NCBI GenBank assembly: GCA_949358305.1
Contig: OX442314.1
Span: 59,901,369 to 59,965,368, forward strand
Origin: Strigamia acuminata
Lineage: Eukaryota; Arthropoda; Chilopoda; Geophilomorpha; Linotaeniidae
DNA length: 64,000 nucleotides
Direction of reading: 5' to 3'
The notes beneath the pieces were generated by a model that did not search any database, was not told the DNA's origin, and saw only the letters and a program-made list of their open reading frames with translations. How positions within the stretch are numbered: position 1 is the first letter of the stretch; the number at the start of each line of letters is the position of its first letter. This document shows, piece after piece, positions 11,508-19,873 of this stretch. A program made the position numbers and the translations under genes.

Positions 11508-12547
11508 TGTCACGGTCCTGACTTCAGACAGTAATAATTTTCAAAATTTTAAGCGCATTTTGCGCCTTTCCCTTAATTTTCCCCTAATTTTATTGAGAAA
11601 TTGTTCTAATTCCTTTAAATTATTTTATTTTTCCCAAATCTAAATTTATTATTTTATTTTATATTATTTTCCTTATTTTTGATATTTATCTTTAATTTGG
11701 CCTGGTTTTAATCACCCCATCCAGACAATTCATGAGAATTCTGCAATAAGTTGATATAATCGCGCTCTAAATTTGCATATTTCACCCCTGATCGCCTGTT
11801 TTCTGCCCGGTTCCCATTGGGAATTGACTTGGCCTTTGACATGTGATCAGAGGTGACTTGTTCTGTCAAGACATTTTGACAGAGAGAATAATTTTCGCCT
11901 TCGACTAGTCAACATCTTCTGTCTCAACTGGAAGATTTCCAAGTGCGATTATGTTGCGTCTCAACGCATACGGTCATTATGCAGCCCGAATTCTCATGTT
12001 AGTCTAACTAACCACAACATTTATTATTTGCCCATTATTTGCGTACGAATTACTGGAAAAACGGCGTATTCGACGGTCTTAATTCGTCAATACATTTTAT
12101 GCCACGACTGTGACTTCCTCCTCAGCCTAGACATTTTGAACTTATACTCGTCTCAATTGCGTATTCATTTCATTATCGACGGTCCGACGACGTTGTCTGC
12201 GGTTTGGTACCTGTTTGCGCGTTCACCCAACGTTTGCGCGTGTTCAGGAGAAGAAACATACTCTTCGTAAGTACGCCTAGCATATGACGACATTTTCCCT
12301 AGTGAAGAGCGATATTTTGGTCTTAAAATTCGAGTATCAACGTTCGCCATTTTGTACGGCGCCCGAATTGAATCCTGCACCCATAAAATACAGATTTCAC
12401 GAATAGATGCTGTCTTAACCTAGCTACCACCCCCGGCAAAGTTTTAAGAGTTGCAGCGCCTGCGAACCTAAATTTTCTGGTTATTACAATCCCTGGAAAT
12501 TCTTAAATTTCCGAAACCATTGTTAAAAAGTCGACTACGACGTGACA
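11508..12547 (+). repeat. 5' LTR of element A
   Basis: 1040 bp, same length as the 3' LTR. Two differences were noticed: C versus T near 11524, and T versus C near 12408. The termini form a 7-bp inverted repeat TGTCACG/CGTGACA. The LTR would supply the promoter and polyadenylation signals, but no clear TATA box or AATAAA is visible. It contains seven GCGC tetramers, many for its composition. A donor-like GTAAGT is at 12267-12272 in its 3' third. The 80-codon ORF inside is chance. Confidence 0.95.
12267..12272 (+). promoter_or_regulatory. Candidate 5' splice donor in LTR A
   Basis: GTAAGT in the last third of the LTR, at a place comparable with GTAAGC (46626-46631) in LTR B; both are preceded by TC. 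It could be the leader donor for a spliced message carrying ORF3. This is inferred from consensus and position only. Confidence 0.3.
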
Positions 12548-12551
12548 ATCT

Positions 12552-12571
12552 TGGCGAGCTAGACAGGATTC
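12552..12571 (+). promoter_or_regulatory. Primer-binding site of element A
   Basis: Starts with TGG four bases after the LTR and matches the equivalent place in element B over TGGCGAGC, two variable bases, then GACAGGAT. This is the expected complement of a tRNA 3' end (CCA) that primes minus-strand DNA synthesis. The tRNA was not identified. Confidence 0.75.
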
Positions 12572-12697
12572 AACTCGAAACGTGTTCTAAGAGAACACAA
12601 ACCACCATTTTCTTCAGTGAAGACTACGCAAGTATAGGTCGTTATATTTATTTAATTAATTACTTATTTTTGCCGGCACACATATTATTATTTCAAC

Positions 12698-14596
12698 ATG
12701 GCTTCACGCGACGCTTTGTCGCAATCCAGTGTTTCGGACGTAGAAGCCGAACAAGCGCATACTTTGCCACTTCCAGACTCACCAACACATGAGCCGGACC
12801 AGCAGCAGGATCTATTAGTACAACCAATATCCACAGACGTACCATTTTCCAATCCTTGGAGGACATACGCTCAAATGGAAGCGGATCAACTCCAACATGA
12901 ACGGGAAGCGGCTACGGCACGGGATCAATGGGAGGAAAATAGACGCCATTTGCAGGACTCACTCATGGAGAGAAGACAAATTGTGGACGGGATGCGAGCG
13001 GTTCGAGAAGACATTCAACGAGGACCGCCGCCTCCTTACCAACCTGCGTTTATGCAACCGGAACCACAACAACATCGAAGGAATCTACCTGCATTGACGA
13101 TGGAAGCATTGATGAGAGTATTACGAGAGGATAGAAGGGAGTTACAACACGAACTTCGCCAGGAGTTGCTCGAATCGATGAGGCAAATTAGGCGCGAGCT
13201 GAACGACAGAGTGGAGGAATTTATCCATTCGCACAACGAGCGAACTCAGCCTGAACCACCAGCACCAGAAGCAGGTTCAGGGGCCACACGTCGTGGTCGA
13301 GAGGGCGCTCGGGGAGCCGACTTTTCTTTTGGAGATACTGGACGTGCGTCGGGACCACGACGCACTGGCTCTTATTCTCCGAGACGACGCCAACAACATT
13401 CACAACAGGGAGACACGACTTCCAATGTTCCACGGGACCCACCACCGAATCCTGACCCGGATTCCGCTCAAGGAGGTAGTCAAGGCATACCACTCAGCGC
13501 CTCAAGACAACTGCCTCACACGAGATCTCAACTCTCGTTGGAGTCGGAAGATCAGCGTCAAGCCGCTCAGGTTGGAAGGTATAAACTTAAAGTTGAAAAA
13601 ATTCCATACTTTGATCCGGATGAGGCTACTTTCGACACAGTGGACCTGTTCCTGGGTAAGCTATATGCGCACATGTTTACCATGGGAGCACCGAAAGGAA
13701 TATATTTGAAAGTATACGTGGTTCTCGCGCTTCGAAATAGAGCGCAACGTTGGTGGATGGCTCTAACTCCAAAACCAAACAATTGGGAGGACTTTGAATT
13801 AGTTTTCAGGCAGGTATTTTCCATTAATTCAGCTTTAGCTAATGTTAAGTTGTCTCAGCGCAAACAAAAGCCAGGGGAATCAACTATGTCGTTCCTCAGC
13901 GAGATGATTCATTATTTAAATATTGCTGGATACAAGGACAAGGGCTTGCAGTGGGAACGAGTTCAGGGCATGATGCAAACTCAAGTCGTACAATTAATGC
14001 GCTCTTGGTGCATCAGGACGATCGACGACGCAGTCAAAATGGGCAACGATGTCGATAATCGCCTTCAGTTGGATTCGTTGCGGACTTTTGAGTACAAACA
14101 GTGCGGAGTTTCGGACCAGGAGATGCCTTTACCCGCAGGAGTGGGTCCTGCCACACGTACCAGAACAGAGGAGGAGAAGTTAAATCAACAATCTACTTCG
14201 TCCAGGTCTGGTCGTTTTTCAAGATTCAACAAAGTATTTACAGCATTGCTCGAGGATATGTCGGCGTGCGCGCTTGATCCAGAAGATCCCAACAGCGAGG
14301 AAACCAATAAGGACCCGCCAAAAGAGTCTGCATCAGCGGCAGCACAAAAGTCTGATGTCCACGCCATGACTGCGACTACTGCGCCAACACCTAGAACGGA
14401 TACACAGCACATATGTCCCAAGGACGTTGTCATTTTTCCAGCCGCTAAGGAAGCGCCTTCAGAGCCAAAGCTCCCGAAGAATGCTATGTTCAAATGGTTC
14501 ATGTCCGACAGGCAATCATGGAGGCCTGTGTGCCCCGTTTGTGGCAAGGAATGGAGTCGTCAGTCGGGAAACGCAAGCGGCCTGCTCAAAGCATGA
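12698..14596 (+). CDS. gag: Gag polyprotein, element A
   Basis: 632 residues, starting at the first ATG after the primer site. It is the structural protein of the particle. Residues 40-105 are charged and helical, probably a coiled coil, followed by a PPPPY motif at 110-114 that could act as a PPxY late domain. An Arg/Pro/Gln-rich stretch follows. Residues about 295-460 are a Retrotrans_gag-type capsid domain (QRWW at 350-353). There is no CCHC knuckle. Instead, His571-x-Cys573 and Cys612-Pro-Val-Cys615 could bind one zinc, and the same four residues are kept in element B. Length agrees with the B gag (635 codons). Pol overlaps the last 103 bases in the -1 frame, with a slippery site at 14566. 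Confidence 0.92.
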   Translation: MASRDALSQSSVSDVEAEQAHTLPLPDSPTHEPDQQQDLLVQPISTDVPFSNPWRTYAQMEADQLQHEREAATARDQWEENRRHLQDSLMERRQIVDGMRAVREDIQRGPPPPYQPAFMQPEPQQHRRNLPALTMEALMRVLREDRRELQHELRQELLESMRQIRRELNDRVEEFIHSHNERTQPEPPAPEAGSGATRRGREGARGADFSFGDTGRASGPRRTGSYSPRRRQQHSQQGDTTSNVPRDPPPNPDPDSAQGGSQGIPLSASRQLPHTRSQLSLESEDQRQAAQVGRYKLKVEKIPYFDPDEATFDTVDLFLGKLYAHMFTMGAPKGIYLKVYVVLALRNRAQRWWMALTPKPNNWEDFELVFRQVFSINSALANVKLSQRKQKPGESTMSFLSEMIHYLNIAGYKDKGLQWERVQGMMQTQVVQLMRSWCIRTIDDAVKMGNDVDNRLQLDSLRTFEYKQCGVSDQEMPLPAGVGPATRTRTEEEKLNQQSTSSRSGRFSRFNKVFTALLEDMSACALDPEDPNSEETNKDPPKESASAAAQKSDVHAMTATTAPTPRTDTQHICPKDVVIFPAAKEAPSEPKLPKNAMFKWFMSDRQSWRPVCPVCGKEWSRQSGNASGLLKA

Positions 14597-17500
14597 GTCC
14601 AGAGAGTGGGTCGGATACAAACATCAAGGACTCTACTGAGAAGAAGACTGAAGAATCACCAGACGTCGATAGAAGTACAACACCGTCTACTCCGACACCA
14701 GAGGCGCCATCTGCTGTTCGAGAAGACAACAACAAATTATTAACACCGTCTACTGACATTAAATTAACTACATCAATCAAATCAGATTCAAGTAAATCGA
14801 AATCAAAAACACCCGGTGTCGTAACACCACAACCAACAAAATCAGCGCAACTTTCGTCTGTGAAAGCCAAGGAAACCCCCAAAAAATCAACTTCGTTGAC
14901 AACGCAGAGTGAGACGTTGCAAACAAACTTCGTTCTTTTGTCGCCCGAGGAATTGCAAAAATCCGAAGAGCCAAGAATCGAAATTACGAAGACTGATCGC
15001 TTCAATAGAGAAGCACCATATATCAAAATAACATGGGCTAACGTGAGTTTTGTCGCACTTTTGGATTCAGGCGCTCAGACGTGTGTAATGTCAGAGTCAT
15101 TATTTAACAAACTTAAAGCCAATATGGGTTTGGAATTGCTCGAACTTCACGAAACAGTGCGTACAGCGGCCGATGACAAAATTCCAGTTAAGGGATCTGT
15201 TAAACTGTCGGTGCGCGCACCTTTGGCCGTTATTTCTTTTATTTGCTTAATTATACCCAAAACATCAGAGGACCTTCTGCTGGGAAGAGATTTCTGCAGA
15301 GCGGTTGGTCTGTGCACAGACTTTGAATTGTGCCAGTGGTATTTGAAGGGATCACAAGAGCGAAGACAATTCATGACTTTAGAACAAGCTAACAAGTCAG
15401 AATCTGTTCTTTTATTTCCCATCAAGAAACCCGATGATACAAAGGACAGCGCCAAGGATGTACCCAGGGTAGTAATTAACAACATTAATTGTATTCTTCT
15501 AGAACATCGACCTTTGTCGCAAGAGATTTTCGAATATCCAAATGACGATGCTCAACACCAAATCAAGAGGATTCGGAATCGTACACGAGATCAATGGTCA
15601 TTGATATGGTCACCAAAGAGGAAGGATTCCATTAAAAAATCAAGAAAATTCAATTCATCATTGTTTTCGACGCTTAGCCAACGCAGACGTGCAAGACGAC
15701 AGCGGAGACGCCTTTATGAATTGTCACCAACAATAAAACAACTTAACACACAAGGAAGACAGCTTTTGCGTCGTGTGGATGAAAATGCGCTCATGGCCAG
15801 AGTACACAATCATTCGACGATTTTGGAGCCGCCTCTGGATGTTAATGTACTACAATATCAACCAAGCAGTGATCCAACACAGCTGGATTGGATTTACGAC
15901 CAGCTGTGGTCATCATTGACGGTACCACAAATTCGTTTATTAATTCAGACTCTTCGACCAATTTCGAAAGTATTTCGTGAGGAGGTTGGATTATGTAACA
16001 ACACTCAGTTTGAAGTAAATTTAAAACCGGACTTTAGACCAATTCATGTGCCTGTAAGACCCGTTAACCCAGCAAAAAAGATGGTAATTGACACTTATTT
16101 GGACCAAAAACTAAAACAAGGCATTATTCGTCGATCAAAAAGTGATTGTGCGGTGGCGCCTGTTGTTGTTCCAAAGAAGACTGGAGATTGGCGTACAGCT
16201 ATGGATTTTAGGCCGATGAATGCTCAAACTTTACCCAATGTCTACCCATTACCCGACATCGATAATATATTTTCTTATTTAGGAGGATCAAATTGGTTTT
16301 CGATCATAGATGGACGAGAAGCTTTCCACCAGATTGGAGTGCGTCCAGGTGACGAGAGATTTCTCGCATTTATTACGCACAGAGGACTTTTCGAATATGT
16401 GAGAATGCCGTTTGGACCCATTAATGGCCCAGCAACTCTGCAGAGAGCCATGAACAAAACTTTGTCGAAATATCTTTACAAGTTCGTGTTCGTTTATCTC
16501 GATGACGTCATAATTTTCAGCAAGACTTTCGAGGAGCATGTGCAACATCTCAAAATAATTCTTCAAGCCTTGGATGAAGCGGGATTCACGATGAACGCCA
16601 ACAAGACGGAATTGTGCAGAACATCGCTCGAGGTTTTAGGACATATTGTAGAGGCTGGACACATTAAACCAAATCCAAATAAGGTGACGGCAATTCAATA
16701 TTTTCCGGCGCCTACCAACATCAAAGAATTACAAAGATTCAAAGGAATGATTGGTTATTATCAGTCATTTTTCCCAAATTATTCAAAAACATGCGAGGTG
16801 TTTCGCCCCTTACTCAAAAAAGATTCTGAGTGGAATTGGACGAATCAGCACCAAGAAGCATTTAATTCACTCAAGAGAGGATTGGCTGAACCAACTCTAC
16901 ATCGAAGATTCCCGGATTGGACCAAGCCATACATACTACAAACAGACGCCAGCTATTCAGGTTTGGGCGCTGCACTCATGCAATTAAATGATCAAGGTGA
17001 ACGAACACCAATCGCCTTTGCATCACGTGCATTGAATTCTGCTGAAAAGAATTACAGCGTCACCGAAATTGAGTGCTTGGCGGCGGTTTGGGCAGTCAAG
17101 AGATTTCGTGTATATCTTGAGATGATGAATTTTTATTTAGAAAGCGATCATTTGTCGTTAAAGTGGCTTTTCCAGCAGCGAGAACCAAAAGGACGCCTGG
17201 CACGATGGGTTCTGTCCCTCAGTGAGTACAAATTTACATTTTTTTACTGTTCAGGAGCACAGAATCGTGTTGCGGATGCCCTTAGCCGTGCGCCTGTGGA
17301 ACCATCGGAGCCATTGGATGCAGACGACTCGCCTCTCGTTGACGAAACATGCTACATCGCTTATTTTGACGACCCAAATGATTGGCCAGAATTACCAATA
17401 ATCAACATTATTGGAGTTGGATTGGCTGCGGCACAGCAACGGAATAGCGCAGCTGTGATGACAAGAGCGCAAAGACGACAGCAGCAAATTAAACCAAAAT

Positions 17501-17886
17501 TGGGTAGGCCAAAGGGTTCTAAAAATAAAAAGAGACCACCACCAAATTATCAGGTATTAACTCGAGCCAGAGCGCGTCAACAAACACAAGTTTCGGCGCC
17601 TCCTGGAGCTGTTGCACCATTACCACCTTTAATGTCGCCTCTGCCATCACCAAATGTGTCGACTGCATCATTTCCAACTCCTGATGTGTTGAGCCCACCT
17701 GCAGGACCATCTGGAGCTGTGCGACCGAATTTTGACGGATATGGAGGTCCAGATTCGGATTCGTCGGACGATTCTACAACTTATCAACCGGCATGGATGG
17801 GGCGTGCAGGATCGATTTATGCCACAGCAAGCACGTCAAGATCGATCACAATTTCAAAGAAATGCATCAAGACGACCAATTGCTGA
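14494..17886 (+). CDS. pol: Pol part 1: protease, RT, RNase H (element A)
   Basis: An open frame of 1130 codons, entered by -1 slippage at 14566, so the first codons before that are not expected in the product. A Ser/Thr/Lys-rich spacer is followed by an aspartic protease (DSGA with Asp191; LLGRDF as the second conserved block), a basic stretch (SQRRRARRQRRR), the reverse transcriptase (YLDD at 668-671), and an RNase H beginning at TDAS (Asp818). The enzymes cut the polyprotein, copy the RNA and remove it. After RNase H comes a linker with an AT-hook-like GRPKGSKNKK (1004-1013) and a Pro-rich stretch. The last 30 or so residues before the stop at 17886 have no counterpart in element B and probably follow a frame break near 17799-17835. 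Confidence 0.92.
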   Translation: MVHVRQAIMEACVPRLWQGMESSVGKRKRPAQSMSPESGSDTNIKDSTEKKTEESPDVDRSTTPSTPTPEAPSAVREDNNKLLTPSTDIKLTTSIKSDSSKSKSKTPGVVTPQPTKSAQLSSVKAKETPKKSTSLTTQSETLQTNFVLLSPEELQKSEEPRIEITKTDRFNREAPYIKITWANVSFVALLDSGAQTCVMSESLFNKLKANMGLELLELHETVRTAADDKIPVKGSVKLSVRAPLAVISFICLIIPKTSEDLLLGRDFCRAVGLCTDFELCQWYLKGSQERRQFMTLEQANKSESVLLFPIKKPDDTKDSAKDVPRVVINNINCILLEHRPLSQEIFEYPNDDAQHQIKRIRNRTRDQWSLIWSPKRKDSIKKSRKFNSSLFSTLSQRRRARRQRRRLYELSPTIKQLNTQGRQLLRRVDENALMARVHNHSTILEPPLDVNVLQYQPSSDPTQLDWIYDQLWSSLTVPQIRLLIQTLRPISKVFREEVGLCNNTQFEVNLKPDFRPIHVPVRPVNPAKKMVIDTYLDQKLKQGIIRRSKSDCAVAPVVVPKKTGDWRTAMDFRPMNAQTLPNVYPLPDIDNIFSYLGGSNWFSIIDGREAFHQIGVRPGDERFLAFITHRGLFEYVRMPFGPINGPATLQRAMNKTLSKYLYKFVFVYLDDVIIFSKTFEEHVQHLKIILQALDEAGFTMNANKTELCRTSLEVLGHIVEAGHIKPNPNKVTAIQYFPAPTNIKELQRFKGMIGYYQSFFPNYSKTCEVFRPLLKKDSEWNWTNQHQEAFNSLKRGLAEPTLHRRFPDWTKPYILQTDASYSGLGAALMQLNDQGERTPIAFASRALNSAEKNYSVTEIECLAAVWAVKRFRVYLEMMNFYLESDHLSLKWLFQQREPKGRLARWVLSLSEYKFTFFYCSGAQNRVADALSRAPVEPSEPLDADDSPLVDETCYIAYFDDPNDWPELPIINIIGVGLAAAQQRNSAAVMTRAQRRQQQIKPKLGRPKGSKNKKRPPPNYQVLTRARARQQTQVSAPPGAVAPLPPLMSPLPSPNVSTASFPTPDVLSPPAGPSGAVRPNFDGYGGPDSDSSDDSTTYQPAWMGRAGSIYATASTSRSITISKKCIKTTNC
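14566..14572 (+). promoter_or_regulatory. -1 frameshift site GGGAAAC (gag/pol, A)
   Basis: In the gag frame the bases read G GGA AAC, a classical X XXY YYZ heptamer, 22 bases before the gag stop and inside the gag/pol overlap. Slipping one base back reads GGG AAA and enters the open pol frame directly. Downstream I see only a weak hairpin (CTC/GAG around 14585-14597) and a possible 6-bp stem GAGTCC/GGACTC (14595-14600 with 14628-14633), so the stimulatory structure is uncertain. Element B has GGAAAAC at the equivalent codon. Confidence 0.8.
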
Positions 17887-19342
17887 TGAACAACAAGACG
17901 AAGAAGAAGACGAGGCCGAGCGACTCCATGAGGCGCCGCAAGACCACCAACTATTTCGTCTAATACCAACTATTAACGAAATAATTCGTCGACAACACAA
18001 AGACACGTGGAGCGCCGAATTAATCGAATATCTTGATCAAGGACAATTGCCCAACGACCAAGTGCAAGCAGCGCGTATCAGGTATCGTGCCGTAGATTTT
18101 GCTATGTACAAGGGAATGTTATGTCGTTATCCACCGATCGACATAAATAAAATTCGCCGTAGAAGACAAATCTATTTGCCCCTAATGTTACGCGAACAAT
18201 ATTTCAAAGCTCTGCATTACCCGCCGAGCTGCGGACATTTAGGAGTTGAAAAAACACTTCATCGACTCCAGGCCCGAGTTTATTGGCCAAAAATGAAGGA
18301 GGACGTTTTGCTTTGGATTCAAAAATGTGAACCATGTCAACGAGCTAAGCCGTTAAATCGCCTTCCATATGGACCAATGATCATGGCCAAACCACGACAT
18401 TTGTTTCACACAATTTACATCGATTATTATGGTAAAAAACCCCGATCGATTGGAGGACATTGTTACGCATTAGTAATTGTGGATGCCGCCAGTCGGTGGT
18501 TGGATGTAAGATTGACTGAGACATCTGACTGGAAAACAACAATCAAACAATTGCAAGGATTTATTCAGCGATGGGCATTTCCAAAAGTCATTATAAGTGA
18601 CAATGCGCCAGCTTTCCGTTCAATGGAGTTCCAGGCTGCATGTCAGAGTTTTGGCGCCATCAATCGCTACACGGCTGTTTATCATCCACAGGGGAACTTA
18701 GCCGAAAGATTAAACCAAGCATTGAAAAACTGCATTTTAGCTTATATTGAAGAGCATGTGCGCTGGGACGTTCACATTGGATATTTTGTGCTAGCAATCA
18801 ACTCAGCCTATCAAGCTTCGCTTCAATATTCTCCTTATCAAATGGTGACGGGACAGGAGGCGCGTTATCCAGGTGATTTCGATTCGGACACCGACGATGG
18901 ACAGCCGCTGCCGCCAGCACGAGCGCGAGAGACGCATGAATTGATGAGAAAATTGCGAAATGATGCCACTGCAAATTTACAAAAAGCTCAAATTAGACAT
19001 AAACGTTGGTTCGATCGAAAAAGAAGACCACACGATTTCAAACCAGGCGATTTTGTGTCTATTAAAAATCGACAATTGTCATCAGCGGACCGACAGTTTG
19101 CTGCAGGACTTCGACAGAGGACGGAAGGCGTTTACGTAATCCATAAATTAACTGGACCCAATACTGTCATTCTTATGGACAAGGATGGTCGTCGAATGCT
19201 GCCGTATAACGTCGTAGAATTGCGCCATTGGTTCAATAATGATGATGATTTAGACCAAACGGACGCAACAATGATCGAAAAACATGTTGCTGCGTTTACA
19301 TCGGAAATAGAAACCATCATCGCTTCATTTTCGATAAAATAA
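17732..19342 (+). CDS. pol: Pol part 2: integrase (element A)
   Basis: Integrase in the +1 frame relative to the RT frame. The first residues of this ORF are not part of the protein; similarity to element B begins near MPQQAR (about 17819). The N-terminal zinc domain is HHCC (His162, His169, Cys199, Cys202). The catalytic core has Asp231, Asp290 and Glu325, with 34 residues between the last two. A C-terminal GPY/F-like module follows (EGVYVIHKLTGPNTVIL); there is no chromodomain. It inserts the cDNA and makes 4-bp duplications, as seen at the element ends. In element B the same domains are fused in one frame to RT, so A has a one-base insertion, a recoding site, or a sequence error here. Confidence 0.9.
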   Translation: MTDMEVQIRIRRTILQLINRHGWGVQDRFMPQQARQDRSQFQRNASRRPIADEQQDEEEDEAERLHEAPQDHQLFRLIPTINEIIRRQHKDTWSAELIEYLDQGQLPNDQVQAARIRYRAVDFAMYKGMLCRYPPIDINKIRRRRQIYLPLMLREQYFKALHYPPSCGHLGVEKTLHRLQARVYWPKMKEDVLLWIQKCEPCQRAKPLNRLPYGPMIMAKPRHLFHTIYIDYYGKKPRSIGGHCYALVIVDAASRWLDVRLTETSDWKTTIKQLQGFIQRWAFPKVIISDNAPAFRSMEFQAACQSFGAINRYTAVYHPQGNLAERLNQALKNCILAYIEEHVRWDVHIGYFVLAINSAYQASLQYSPYQMVTGQEARYPGDFDSDTDDGQPLPPARARETHELMRKLRNDATANLQKAQIRHKRWFDRKRRPHDFKPGDFVSIKNRQLSSADRQFAAGLRQRTEGVYVIHKLTGPNTVILMDKDGRRMLPYNVVELRHWFNNDDDLDQTDATMIEKHVAAFTSEIETIIASFSIK

Positions 19343-19873
19343 CTTAATTTCTTTTCATTTTATAATTTTATTTCTTTCTTTACTTTACCCAACCTTCTTT
19401 CCTTCCTGTGTTTATAATTTTCCCTGCTTTAAACCAAATATTTACGGAGGATAGACGCTGAAAATAGTAAGTAAAGATTAGTTTAGGAATTTGAAATTCA
19501 TCAATTTAAAATGATGATACAAAAATTTACTAAGTCCAAACTCATGCTTCTTCGAAGTGCGTGATTAAATCTCGTTCACGCGAGAGGTCCGTGTCATATT
19601 TTATGACGAGGCGACCCCGTAGCGAGACCGCGTGTATTAAAGACATGTGAGGGCACGACTTAGCCACATTTTAATTTGCGTCTGAATAGTCGCGCCTCAA
19701 AAAACTTAACAATCACTTAAATTGGATAAATATTGTTAGAAATTGTGCGTCTATCACCCGTAAGTTCTTTCTATTTCACAACAATTCATTTTTAATTGAA
19801 TATTTTCGTTAAAATAACTTTTTCTTCCTGGAAAATTTCCATTTCTTTTAGTTTCACTTTACAATAATTTATT
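19343..19873 (+). other. Pol-ORF3 spacer with possible splice signals (A)
   Basis: 531 bp without coding capacity. A donor-like GTAAGT is at 19760-19765, and a pyrimidine-rich acceptor ending TTTTAG is at 19851, 22 bases before the ORF3 ATG. Element B has the same arrangement (GTAAGT at 55094, acceptor AG at 55179, ATG at 55190). The acceptor could receive a leader from the LTR to make an ORF3 message. A short hairpin CTCG...CGAG surrounds 19572-19586. Confidence 0.35.

Noticed and set aside
12028-12380. ORFs inside the LTRs of A (also 24012-24364), and the 61-codon ORF in the LTRs of B
   Set aside because: They recur only because the LTR is present twice; they have no protein-like signature and no start context of note.
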